A stretch of 64,000 nt of DNA from Streptomyces sp. B1I3. GTDB lineage: Bacteria; Actinomycetota; Actinomycetes; Streptomycetales; Streptomycetaceae. The stretch lies in contig NZ_JAUSYD010000001.1 of the NCBI RefSeq assembly GCF_030816615.1, positions 992,001-1,056,000 of the forward strand. Direction: 5' to 3'. Positions 10,218 to 26,000 of this stretch are shown here, piece after piece (within the stretch, counting starts at the first letter, position 1; every line of letters begins with the position of its first letter). The notes under the pieces were generated by a model. The model saw nothing but the letters and a program-made list of their open reading frames with translations, did not search any database and had not been told where the DNA came from. A program made the position numbers and the translations under genes.

Positions 10218-10630
10218 CGCCCGGACGGCCGGGTGACGATCGGTCCGGCCGATGGGCCTGACGCCTTTCAGCACGATGCCCCCGGGGGAACGGTCGCGGG
10301 GGCGTCGGCGTCGCGACGGAGGCGTGCGCCTCGCGCGGCTGGGGCACATCCGGGAGTTGCCCCAGGAGGATGGCTCCTCGTCCACACGGCTCTCGCCTTT
10401 CCGCTCCTCGTCTCAGGGGTCCGGTCCGGCCGCCCGGGTGGAGACCCGCCGGCCACTCGGGATGCAGAACGGCGCAGGTGGCGTCTCCGATCCGCGCCGT
10501 CGGCGGCACAGCGGCACGGCGTCCCGCGGGGCGGGGCCCGTCCGGTGAGCGCATTGTTTTGCGCCACGCGGCGCGGAAGTGGCGTGTTCGAATGTTGCCG
10601 CTTCGTTTCGCAGCGCGGGAACCTGGGTGA

Positions 10631-10646
10631 GCGGGAGCGCTCCCAC
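10631..10646. promoter_or_regulatory. CebR-type operator of the LPMO gene
   Basis: The 12-bp core GGGAGCGCTCCC (10633-10644) is perfectly palindromic; the flanks match the consensus on the right (A) but not on the left (C). It lies 56-67 bases upstream of the LPMO start, where a repressor would block transcription or the promoter. Apart from the two boxes and the hydrolase promoter, nothing else was recognised in the 715-base gap 9985-10699. Confidence 0.82.
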
Positions 10647-10699
10647 GCAGTCACACCCCCGCCGGGAAACCGGCATTCCCCCACCGAAAGCAGAGAATC

Positions 10700-11383
10700 A
10701 TGGATTGTCAGGTACACGTAAGCCACCGTGCCACGCGCTTACGGCGCAGTCTGACGCTCGTGCTGAGCACCGTCGCCGCCGTCCTCCTCAGCCTGATCCC
10801 CTGGAGCAGCACCGCCGTGGCGCACGGATCGGTCATCGACCCGGCGTCGCGCAACTACGGTTGCTGGCAACGCTGGGGCAGCGACTTCCAGAACCCGGCC
10901 ATGGCGCAGCAGGACCCCATGTGCTGGCAGGCCTGGCAGGCCGATCCCAACGCGATGTGGAACTGGAACGGCCTGTACCGCAACGGCTCCGCCGGCAACT
11001 TCCAGGCGGTCGTCCCGGACGGGCAGTTGTGCAGCGGCGGCCGGACGGAGGGCGGACGCTACAACGCGCTGGATGCCGTGGGCGCGTGGAAGACCACCAA
11101 CATCAGCAACAACTTCACCGTCAAGCTGTACGACCAGGCCAGTCACGGCGCGGACTACTTCCGCGTCTACGTCTCACGGCAGGGCTTCGACCCCACGACC
11201 CAGGCTCTGCGCTGGAGCGACCTCCAGCAGGTCGCCGCCACCGGTAGGTACGGGCCGAGCCAGAACTACTCGATCCCCGTCAGCACGTCCGGCTACACCG
11301 GCCGCCATGTCGTCTACACGATCTGGCAGGCCTCGCACATGGACCAGACGTACTTCCTGTGCAGCGATGTGAACTTCGGCTGA
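10700..11383 (+). CDS. AA10 lytic polysaccharide monooxygenase (cellulose/chitin-active)
   Basis: A 227-residue secreted copper enzyme. The signal peptide spans residues 1-41 and should be cleaved at AVA/HGSV, so that His42 becomes the N-terminus and forms the copper histidine brace with His149 (in ASHGADYF). Phe219 in the C-terminal MDQTYFLCSDV motif is the expected axial residue. The protein is a single AA10 domain with no carbohydrate-binding module, which is short for a cellulose-active Streptomyces LPMO; it resembles the single-domain type. Its family oxidatively cleaves glycosidic bonds on crystalline surfaces and needs an electron donor plus O2 or H2O2. A CebR box lies 56 bases upstream, and the ribosome site is weak (AGAGAA). 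The next gene is a candidate electron donor. Confidence 0.93.
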   Translation: MDCQVHVSHRATRLRRSLTLVLSTVAAVLLSLIPWSSTAVAHGSVIDPASRNYGCWQRWGSDFQNPAMAQQDPMCWQAWQADPNAMWNWNGLYRNGSAGNFQAVVPDGQLCSGGRTEGGRYNALDAVGAWKTTNISNNFTVKLYDQASHGADYFRVYVSRQGFDPTTQALRWSDLQQVAATGRYGPSQNYSIPVSTSGYTGRHVVYTIWQASHMDQTYFLCSDVNFG

Positions 11384-11402
11384 CCTCGCCGTCCCACGGG
11401 CG

Positions 11403-11434
11403 GTCCCGCCGGATGCGACACCGTCCGGCGGGAC
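11403..11434 (+). terminator. terminator hairpin of the LPMO gene
   Basis: A perfect 11-bp stem, GTCCCGCCGGA (11403-11413) with its complement at 11424-11434, and a 10-nt loop, starts 20 bases after the LPMO stop. It suggests that the following dehydrogenase gene has its own promoter within 11435-11625, though I could not identify one. Confidence 0.7.
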
Positions 11435-11625
11435 ACGCTCATGTCCCGACCTGCCCGAACTCTTCCCACCTGCCCCTGCCCGGACAGGCTCGCGGCCCCC
11501 GGCCTCCCCACCGGGACACACGCGTGCCCCCGCGTTCGGACACACCACCGGGTCACCACCGGGTGCGCGCACCAGCCGTCCACGAACGCCACCGCCGTGC
11601 AAGCGTCCTCATCACTGGAGCCGAC

Positions 11626-16100
<4,475 letters not shown>

Positions 16101-16112
16101 CGGACGCGCCGT

Positions 16113-16157
16113 GGGCGGTCGGGAGGCGTTACGCGCACGACTGTCTCCCGACCGCCC
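16113..16157. terminator. terminator between the convergent cellulase and T7SS-associated genes
   Basis: A perfect 13-bp stem, GGGCGGTCGGGAG (16113-16125) paired with 16145-16157, with a 19-nt loop. It starts 12 bases after the cellulase stop. The minus-strand gene ends 82 bases further on, so the hairpin may terminate both. Confidence 0.75.
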
Positions 16158-16239
16158 CTCGTTCTCCTTCAGGTCGGCCGCAGAAACGCTGGTCCGACCA
16201 GGCGACGTCTGAGCCGTAGGTGCCGATATCCGCAGCCTG

Positions 16240-16944
16240 TCATCCCCCGGCGGTGTCGCTGGCCGTCTCGGCCGTCGCCCCTGATCCGGCCGACGGCGAA
16301 CCGGTGCGGGCCGGGCCTCCCTGCGACTCCTCCACCGCAGGTGCCGCTTCCCGCGGCGCCGCTTCCCGCAGCACCTCCGCGAGCCCGTCGGTGGTCACCA
16401 CCATGCTGACCGGGGCTGAACTGTTGAGACACAGGCTGTGGCCAGGAGGGATCCGGCCGATCAGGTCCGCGGTCGGCAGCCGTTCGAACCCCAGCCGTCC
16501 CGCGGCCTGGAGGTAGCGGGGGGATGTGTAGACCGGGACCACCGCCGTGCCGTCGGGCGCCGACGCGCTCACCGGTTCGCCGTCCGCCGTGACCAGTACC
16601 GCGACCACTGCCCTGGCCAGGGCGGCGGTGACACTTTCAGCCGGGCCGTATCCGGTGGTGGCGAGCTGGACGGCGCGGTCCACGTCGTCGGCGGGCTCGG
16701 GCCACCCCATCGCCTCGGGTGACGGCCTGTAGTCCTCGTTGTCCTGCCACTCGACGATGGTGCCCTCGGAGTCGGAGCGCCACTGACCGACCACGGCCCA
16801 CGAGGGCGGCGGGCCCTCACCCTGCCATGCGGGATCGTTCAGGTGGAGCCAGTGGTCGGGAGCCGTTCTTGCGGCCCGGACGAACTCCTCGGGAGGCGCG
16901 GGGTCCACGGGGGCTGCGGCGGTCTCGGCGCCGGAGTCGCTCAT
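16240..16944 (-). CDS. type VII secretion system-associated protein (SseB-like), paralogue A
   Basis: A 234-residue soluble protein of a family found beside Streptomyces T7SS loci; its biochemical role is unknown. The core (about 20-180) carries W-rich motifs: APDHW, PPSWAVVGQW, YRPSPEAMGWPEP and TGYGP, followed by an SseB-like fold with YTSP and a hydrophobic strand SAPVSMVV. The acidic/Ala-rich tail is low complexity. There is no signal peptide or membrane segment. The start is supported by GAGGAAAAAG. It is the last gene of the long minus-strand T7SS operon, 80 bases after the giant gene. A paralogue at 59101-59928 stands near the other end of the locus and shares the order of all these motifs. 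Confidence 0.8.
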   Translation of the reverse strand: MSDSGAETAAAPVDPAPPEEFVRAARTAPDHWLHLNDPAWQGEGPPPSWAVVGQWRSDSEGTIVEWQDNEDYRPSPEAMGWPEPADDVDRAVQLATTGYGPAESVTAALARAVVAVLVTADGEPVSASAPDGTAVVPVYTSPRYLQAAGRLGFERLPTADLIGRIPPGHSLCLNSSAPVSMVVTTDGLAEVLREAAPREAAPAVEESQGGPARTGSPSAGSGATAETASDTAGG

Positions 16945-17024
16945 CTTTTTCCTCGCTTGCAGGGGTGCGTGTGTCGGTTTCGGGGCACTCGGCCGTTGGT
17001 GCTACAGGGGTACCCGGTGCGGAT

Positions 17025-20000
17025 TCATCCGTCGTCCCGCTGTCGCAGGCCCAGGCCGGAGCGGAGGGTGCCGGCCAGTTCCGTGGCGGACGCCGGTACC
17101 GCCCCGGTGTCCACCTTCCCGTCCAGCAGGTGCCCGGCGACCCGGCGTACCGCGTCGCGGAAGGCGTCACCGGCGTACCGGGCGTCGGCGAGTACCGCGT
17201 GCGGCTCCAGCACCAGCCGGACGGCGATGGCCCAGGCACGGGTGGTGTCCGTCTCGCCCGTGCCCCCGGGTGCCGCGCCGGCGAAGTCGGCGTAGGCCTG
17301 GGCCCACAGCCGCCGCGAGACGTTCGCGGCGACCGCGTCCATCTCGTCCGTCCAGGCGTCGGGCCGCGCCATCCGCACCCGCACCAGGTCCAGCGGCGGC
17401 AGGGCGGCCGCCGGCAGCCGGCCGTCGCCGCGCAGGACCATCTCGGTCTGCTGACCGGGGGAGAGCGTGACGCCCGCGGCGCCGAGGTCCTCCAGGCCGA
17501 CGGTCTCGTTCGCGGTGTGCCCCGGCGGGGCAGACGGCAGGTCGGCCTCGGTCACCTGCCCCGCGATCCACCGGTGCAGCCCGGCGTCCCTCGGGACGGC
17601 CGGGGCCCCCTCCACCGCGCCGGAGCCGTCGCCCGAACCGTCGCCCGAACCGTCGCCCGAGCCGTCGCCCCGGCCGGCCCCGTTGGTCCCACCGGCAGTG
17701 CGGGCTCCGGCGGACGGGTGGGCGAACGCGGCGGAGTCGGGCACCGCCACGGCCGTACGGAGCGTCGGCGCGCCGGGCGCCGCCCCCGTACCCGTGGTGC
17801 GGGAGGGGTCTCCCTCCGGGGGTGTGGTCCGCCCCCAGGTGCCCGCCGCGGCCGGCTGACCGTCAGGGCCGGGCAGCACCGCGACGGTGTACGTCCCGGT
17901 CGCCGGGTCGTGGTGGAGCGTGGTGGCGCTGTGCGTGGTCCACCAGTTCCTGGCCGAGTTCCTGGCCCCCTCACCCGCGATGCTGCCCTCGACCGGCCGC
18001 GTGCCGGACGGCCTGCCGTGCGGAACCACCGCGACGACCTCGGCGTACCCGTCCTCGGCCAGCAGTACCGGGTCGCGGAAGACCAGTTCACCGAACTCGT
18101 GGGGCGGCACAGGCCCCGGCATGCGGAGCCCGTCGGCGTCACCGTCGGCGATGTACACGAAGGGCGCCGGGCGGTGCGGGTCGGTCGTCCAGGGAGCGGG
18201 TTCCGTGGCGACGGGTACGAGCGAGCCGTCGGACGCGTGCCCCAGCAGGGTGACCACACGGGGGTCGAACGTGCCCCGCGGCCGGGCCGTGGCGTCCAGC
18301 GCCCGGCCCCAGGCCGTGCCCTGGGCGTCCGTGAGGAGCCGGTCGGACTCCAGCGCACCCTGTTGCTCCAGGTGGTGGGCGGCCACCTCGTGGAGTTGCC
18401 GCGGGTCCCGGCCCACGGCCGCCGCCTGCCGCGCCACGAGGACCGCGTCGCCGAACCGGGCCGGGTCGGCGGCGGGCAGGTGCAGCACCGCGGCGGCGAA
18501 CGCGCCCGGGTCCGCGTGGGCCGTCACCGTGGCGACCTTGAACGACGCCCACAGCAGCCGCGACCACTCGGCCTCGCCCACCGGCGCCGTGGCGTCCAGC
18601 CCGAGGACCTGGCGGGCGACGGTTTCGCGGTGAGGTGACGAGGCGAGGTCCGCGAGCATGTGGACCAGGTGCGGCAGGCCGATCCAGCCGGTCAGGGGGC
18701 CCCGCAGGCCCGCGTCCCATCGACGGGCCGCCTCCGCCAGCAGGCTCCGGTGGCTGTCCAGGGTGAACTGCGGATCCTGTCCCGGCGGGTGCCCGCCCGC
18801 GTGGTACCGGGTGAGGATCTGCTCGTACAGGTCGAGGGTGAACCTGCGCGCGCCGTCGCGGTTCAGCTGCGGATCGGCTTCACGCATCAGGTCGAGCGCG
18901 CCCGCGCCACGCAGCAGCTCCGGATACTCCGCGGTCGCCTCGACCGTGGGGCCGAAGATCCGGCGCAGCGCCCGGACCAGCCGCAGGGTCCGCTCCCGTG
19001 CCGCCTCGGGGGCCTGGCCCGGACCGGAGTGCAGCCCGGCTTCGCGGGCGCGCCGGTCCAGTGCGTCCCCGGCCGGCTCCGGCCGGAACTCCACCCACGG
19101 GTGCGCCTGGCCCCGCGCGTCGGTGAAGAGGCTGAGGTGGGTCTCGGGGTCGCCGGGCCGTGCCGGCACGGAGGCGTTCATCAGGACGGTGGCGAACACC
19201 GTGCGGCCCGTCTCGTCGGCCGTGTGCTGGCCGACCGCGACGGCCGCGAGCGGGTCCGGCACGAACGGCAGCGGACCGTCGATGTGGAGCCCGTGCATCT
19301 CGCCGATGCCGGGGGGCGTCGCCGCGTAGCAGATGAGCAGGACCACGGGGTGCTCGGGGGCCAGCGAGGCCAGGCTGCGGCGGCGGGCGAGCCGGCGGGC
19401 GAAGCTCCGCCCGTCGTCCTTCCGCTCCCCCTCGGGGGTGTGCCACATGACGGTGCCCGGCAGGCCGTGGTTGTTCGGGAAGTACGGTGCCGGCAGGTCG
19501 CGTTCGACCCAGGGCACGACGGAGGTGGCGCCCCCGGTGTCGTAGGCGGTGCGGTGGAACACGTAGGACGTGACCGTCCCCAGCCGGCTGTGCGTCAGCG
19601 TCCGCGACCAGCCTCCGTCCTGCGACCCGGCGAGGTCCATCGAGATGTACCCCGTCGACCGGTGGCCGTGGTGGGCGATGGAGAGGGCGCTGACCCCGTC
19701 GTCCCCCGTCCCGGTGGGTGAGCCGGACGCCGTCGCGGGCGTGTTGGCGAACCACTGGCCCCTGGGCGCCTGCCCCTCCTCGTCCAGCAGCAGGACCAAC
19801 GAGCGGTCAGGGGCGCCCGGGAGGCGTCCGACGATCGACCGGCCGCTGGTGGCCCACACGTCCCGGCCGAGCCGGTCGGCGAGCCCGCGTGGCAGGTCCA
19901 GGGCCGCGGCGGTGGGCCGGGCGACGTGGAGCAGCAGCGGCACGTCTCCCGGGCGACCCGCCAGGTCCCTGTCGAGGGCCATCAGCTCATGGAGGACCTC

Positions 20001-23000
20001 GGGCGGCGCGGGGCGGGCGAACCCGCCGAGCCCGCGCACCACGACCGCGTCGGACCGGCCGGCGAGCAGGACGAGGTACGGCTCGGGGTGGGCGGGTGTG
20101 GGTCGCCACGGCGCGGCCGTGGGCCCGTCGTGGCCGGTCGTGCCGTCGGGGGCCCGCGAGATGCGGCCGGTGCTGCCCGGATCGAAGTCGACCGGCACGG
20201 GCAGGCCGAGCCAGTTCCAGCCGCGCGGCCGGCCCTGGGCGTCGATGAGCCGGAAGTCCGGGTGGAAGGCGCCGCGTTGCGCCAGGTAGTGGGCGGACAG
20301 TGCGGCCGGAGTCCCCGCGCCGGCCGTGAGCGGGGCCGTCACCAGGCGCATCAGGGCACCGCGCGCCGCGGCGTTCACGGTGTCGGCGGGGCCGAGCAGC
20401 AGTACCCGGCGGACCAGCGCGTCCAGGTCCAGGAAGCCGCCGCCCAGTTCCGGGTCCACCGCCCTGAGCCGGTCCAGCCGTTCCAGCCCGTCGGCGGCCC
20501 GCGCCCGGTCGATACCGTTCAGAGCGCCCAGGCCGTACAACGCGTCAAGGACCGCTTCGCGGTGGCCCTCCGCCTCGTGGGGCGACACCTCCTGGGACGT
20601 GAGGGTGGTGCTGTCGTGTGGGGCGGGAGAATTCGGCATCCGCGACACCGGGTGGTTCGGCTCGGCGGCGACGGGCCGGGTGTGGATCGGGCGGGTTCCC
20701 GGTCGGTGCGGGAGCCCGGCGCGGGTGCCGGGGGCTCCCTGACGCGTCACCGTGCCCGACTTGGGCTCCAGCTCGTCCAGCAACGCCTGGGCGTGCTCGT
20801 CGGGGAAGAGCCCGTCCCGCGCGACGTTCTCCCGCAACTCCGCCTCGTCGAACGGATGGATGTTCCAGTACCGGCCCCAGTTGTCCGTGTAGTCGAGGGC
20901 CGGGTCGTGGCCGGGGACGTCGTTCAGCGCCAGCTGTGCACCACGCATCACCTCGTGGGCGGTGTGGTGGCCCACCGTCAGGGAGATGGCCATCATCCCG
21001 GCCCGGATCAGGCCGAGGTCCAGGTCGAGGCCCCACTGCTCCCGCATGCGGGCGGCGTGCAGCATGAAGCGGTACGTGGACCCGGCGGTGCCGGTCGCCA
21101 CCAGACCGCCGGAGTCCTCGGAGAGCCCTTGGAAGGCGGCGCTCATCGCGAGGTCGTACACCGATGTCGCCGGCATCCAGGTCAGCCCGGCCTCGCCGAC
21201 CGCGAACCGGCGCTCCGCCTCGCTCAGCGGCGGACGCGCGTCGCCCGGACGTACCGGATTCGCCACGGGGTGCGGCAACTCCTCGACCGCGGCCATCTTC
21301 TCCGCCGGGGACATGTCCGACGCCTGGATCTCCATGGCGCGCCGCATGTACTCCGTGTAGACCGCCCTCTCCCGCCGGCTCGGCCGCTCCGCTGCGATCT
21401 CCGGATGCTGTTCCTCGGCGCCGCCGAGCATCTCCGGCACGAGATCCTTGGAGATGCCTTCGTACAGGAGCGCCACGAGCTCCCGCAGGTTCCCGCTCCG
21501 CAGCACCCGCTGGAGAGCCTCGCGGGACGTGCCGACGACACCCGCCTTGAATTTGCTGGTGTCGCCGAACGTCGCCAGCGCGCGCGGATACCGCTTGCGC
21601 GCCTCCGCCCACGCGGCGCTCGCCATCTTCCGGAACTCGGCGGTGACCGCCTCGTGTTCGGCCAGGTACTCGCCCAGTCGCTTGTCGAAGGCGACGGACT
21701 CCTCGGCATACCGGATTCGCGCCAGGACCCACGGGGGCGCCTCGCTGTTCCTGCGCTCCGGGCTCGCCTGCGCGGAACGAGCGGGCGGCCGGGACCTGGT
21801 GCGCCCGGTCGCGGGTGCGGCCTCGGCGGTCGCGAGTCGGGGGGTGCTCGCGGATTCGGGGGTCGCGGGCCGCGTGACCGGCGGCTCGGTGGTCGTCGTG
21901 GGTCCGGCGGTCGCCGGCCGTGTGGATGCGGGCTCTTCCGGCCGGGCCGGTCCTTCGACAGGTGTGGTGCGCGCCGACGGCCCCGCCGGGACCAGGCGGT
22001 GATCGTCGATCTCGATCGTCACCACGCGCCCCTGGGCCGGGTCGGTGACACTGCGCACCCGCTTCCCGGACTTGGTGAGACGGAAATCCCGTACGCCGAC
22101 ACGCGGCCCGGTCAGGCCGGTCTGGAACGTGTCCAGAACCTGGGCCAGCCTGACGGCGAGCGCCTTGGCCACGGCGTCCGCCCGTTCCTGGCCACTGGCC
22201 TGTGCGCGGTTGCCGTGCCCGGTGAGGGTGACCGCCGGCATCGGCAGGCCGTGGGCCCGGTTCCACAGCCCCGCGCGTGCCAGCGACCGGGCCAGGCCGT
22301 CGATCGTGCCGTCGGCGTCGGAGGGGATGCCCCGCTCCCCCTCCTCGAAGCGGATCGTCTGCTGGTGCCATCGCGGCGCGTGGCCGTGCAGCACCACCGT
22401 CGTCAGCGGGTTGGCCACCGCGGGCGAGGATTCCGACAGCAGCGCCGCGTTGACCTCGTGCGCCGACTCACCCGGCCGCTTGCTGTACGCCCGGAAGGAC
22501 CACAGGTCCTTGCTGTCCATCACCGGCGCGGCGGCCCGGATCAGCCGCTTGGCGCGCGAACGCGCTCCGGCCGCCTCGCGCAGCGCCAGCGCGTGCTCGG
22601 GGCGGTCCTCGTCGAAGTACCACGGCAGTTGTTCCGCCTGGTGGACTTCCGCCAGGGCCCTGGCCACGCGCGCGAAGCCGTCCAGGCGGTCGGTCTCCGC
22701 CTCGTCCGCACCGTTCTGCCGGGCCTCGGCGACCCTCTGCTCGGTCTCGCGGGCCAGCCTGGTGAGCTCGTCCTCGCCGTATCGGTCGAGGTTCTCGTCG
22801 ATGACGTCGTCGAGGAGCTCGGCCGGGATCTCGCTCCGGGAGTGGGTCTCGTTCTCCAGGGTGATCTGGTGGGTGCCGTCCTCGGCGGCCAGCACCACCT
22901 GGGCGAAGTGGTACGGGGCGTGCGGGCCCACCCGGTCGCCGGGCTTGGCGTGGTTGTGCGTGAACAACTGCGCGCCGCCGTCGTTCGTGGTGCTGATCGA

Positions 23001-26000
23001 CTGGACCAGGTACCCCTCGCCGACCTCTGCCCACGCGTACTCGTTGACGCCGATACGGCGCGCGGCCGAGGCCAGCGGGGTGCGCAGCGGGTTGTCCTGC
23101 GGCTCGTAGCTCAGGGCACGGCCGTAGCGCTCGCCCGGTGTGGGGGCGCCCACCACGCCGCCGGTAAAGCGGTTGTCCCGGCCCGCCTGTCGGGCGGCCC
23201 AGCGGGGGGTGACGTCGGTGGCGGGTCGCGTGCCCTCGGCGACCTCCGTCAGCGCCCGGGCCAGGTGGTGGGTGCCGGTGACCTCCCGGCCGTGCTGCCC
23301 GTTCACCGGGGCCGTGGAGACGACGCCGGTGGGGTCCCGGAAGGCGATGTGGGACAGGGGTGCGGTCGCCGCGTCCGCCACCATCTGGGCGAAGTCCCGC
23401 GTGAAGGCGTGCTCCGAACCGCCGGAAGCCGTCAGGAATTCCGGCTCCACCCGCAACAGCGGCTCGCCGTACGATCCGTCCCCCTTCGGCAGCAGCACAC
23501 CGGTCGACTCGTCGGCCTTCAGCCGTACGCCCGCTCCGGCCGCGGCCAGTCGTGCCGACGAGCGCTCGATCGCCGCGCGTGTGGCGTACACCTGCCGGCT
23601 GCGGCCGGTCGTCCCGTCGTCGGCCGCGAGCACCGCCAGCGTCCGGTCCTCGGAGATGTGCAGCGGCGGCCGGTCGGCCATGGAGATGGTCCTGTGGTCC
23701 TGGCGCGGCAGGACCAGGGGGTCGGGGACGGAGCCGGTGCGGACCTCCCCGACAGAAATCGGGAGCGGCTGGGTGAACAGGACCCCCGTGCCTCGTCTGT
23801 CGATGACGCCGTAGTCGCGCGTCGTCAGCGGATGGGGGCGGCGCCCCTCCGTCTGGCGTTCGAGGACGGCACGGTCGACCATGCGGTCGAACTCGGCGTC
23901 CCCGTCGCTGCTGGACAGGTCGTCCTCGCTGTCGGGGTCGGTCCCACCGTCGGTGTCGTTCCCGCTGCTGTGGTCGCGGGCTCCGGGCAGTCCACCGTCC
24001 GCGGGCGGCGCCGCCGAGGCCCAGCCCGCACCGGTGTCGCCGTCGCTCAGTTCGAGCATGAGGTGGCGGGTCCCGGCCGTCGGATGCGTGGCCACGCCGA
24101 CGGGTGCCTCGGGGTACCAGACGCGGCGGCCGGTCGTCCCGGCGACGAGGGAGGCGACGGTCGCGGCGTACTCCGGCGGGAGGGCGAGGACGATGTCCGC
24201 GCCGGGGGGCCGCCGGGAGTCGTATGAGATGAGCATGGCCAGCTCGTCGGCGCTGTCCACCCGGAAGGCCCGCCCCGGCATGGCGATCTCGACGGCGTGG
24301 CCGTCCGCGTCGGCCGCGACCAGGTAGGGGTTCTGCCAGGGAGCGGGCCGGGGGATGACCCTGCCCCGGCCGCGCACCGCGTAGGACGCCAGCTCGGGGG
24401 TGGTCCGCCCCGGTCCGGTGAAGTCACGCCCGACGGCGTTTCCCTCGTCGTCGCGCAGCAGCGTGCCCTCGCCCAGGGCGCCCCGCCCGGTCTCGATCTG
24501 CCGCTCGACGAAGTACAGGGCGAGGTCACGGACGCTCGCGAGGTCGTCCGAGGAGGCGTCGACTGCCAGCGAGCCGAGCAGCAGGAAGTCCGCGGGGCCC
24601 GGCCGGGTCCTGCTTCCCATGTGCAGGACCTGCCGGGTGACGCGCTTCAGGCCGTCGCGCAGCGTCTGCGCCGTCGGGTGCGCGTCCGCCTCCGCCCGTA
24701 CGAGGTCGTACAGCGCCTCGGAGGTCTCCCGTAGGCGGGCGCGCGGAATGCCGCCCCGCTGGGGGCCGAACATCGTGTCCAGCCAGCCCGGTTCGGCCCA
24801 GAACGAGCGCTCGGCCTCGTCGTCGGAGTCCGTCTCGGACTCCGACTCGTCGGAGTCCTCCGCCAGTGTGGGCAGGGCGTGTCCGGGGGGCAGCGGGGGC
24901 GGCACCGCGCCGTCCGGCCCGGTCTGTGGGGAGGCCGCGGGGAGCGACACCGGGTCGACCCACACCGGCTCCCGGAGCTCCGCCGTCGCGCTCTTCCGCG
25001 CGTCGGCCCAGCTCGCGCCCTCCGGCGGGGTGTCCGGCGTGATGTCCCCTGCGACCGCGGCCCACAGCTGGAGGTGGCGGGGGCGCAGGCCGCTCTGCGC
25101 GAGGCCGTCCGGGGCCTGCTCGCCGAACGGTCCGAGCAGGCTGCCCGGCGCGTGGAGCCGGTCGGGGTTGCTCGCGTCGCGCGTCTCGTCCCGCAGGAAC
25201 AGCTGGTGCGCCAGCTCGTGCGCGAACTCCACCGGATCGGCGTCGGCCCACCACGCCCGCTGGTTCATCTGCTGGTCCCGGCCGACGAGATCGACCGTCA
25301 GATGGGGGGCCTCGTCCGGCCCGGGGGGCTCGACGGTGACGTGCAGCCGGTCGCCGTTGGGCAGCCTGTGCCCCGGACGGTTGTAGAACTCCTCCACGCC
25401 CTCGAGCACCCGCGCCATGGCGGCGTCGGTGTCGGCCTCCCCGTCCACCGGCTGGAAGGCGAGCCGCACCGTCAGGTCGGTGACGGTCTCGCCGCCGTGG
25501 GTGAAGCGCCGCACGTCGAAGGCCGATCGCACGACGAACCGCGGCCGGGCGTCGCGGCGGGCACGGGGTGGCGGCGCGGCGCCGGCGGCCGTTCCGGCGG
25601 AATGGGCGTCCCCCCGCAGCGGTATGCGCAGGGCCGTGGGCGGCAGCTGGAACGGTCCGTCCGCCCCACCTGCCGTCTGGGGCGCCTTGGTGGCTTCGGC
25701 GCCGGACAGCGTGCTCAGCTCGAACGCCTCCTCCTCCTCGCCGGGCAGCCCCGGCAGGTCACCGCCGGCCGGAGACGGAGGCAGGGGAACGGCGGCCGGG
25801 TCCTGATGCGGCACGGGTGGGGCCGACGGCGCGGCCGGGGCGGGCTGCGGGGCGGGGGCGCTCCGGACCAGCGGTACGAAGTCACCGCCGCGGCGCCGGA
25901 GTCGCAGGTGCGGGCCGTCGGCGGACGGACCGGGGTAGGTGTGGGCGGTTCCGTTCTCCTCGACCAGAGTGACGGTGGTGCCGGTCGCGGCGGCGGCCCA

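Noticed and set aside
10268..10726. Minus-strand frame across the hydrolase/LPMO gap
   Set aside because: It covers both CebR boxes and the LPMO start and has no recognisable protein content.
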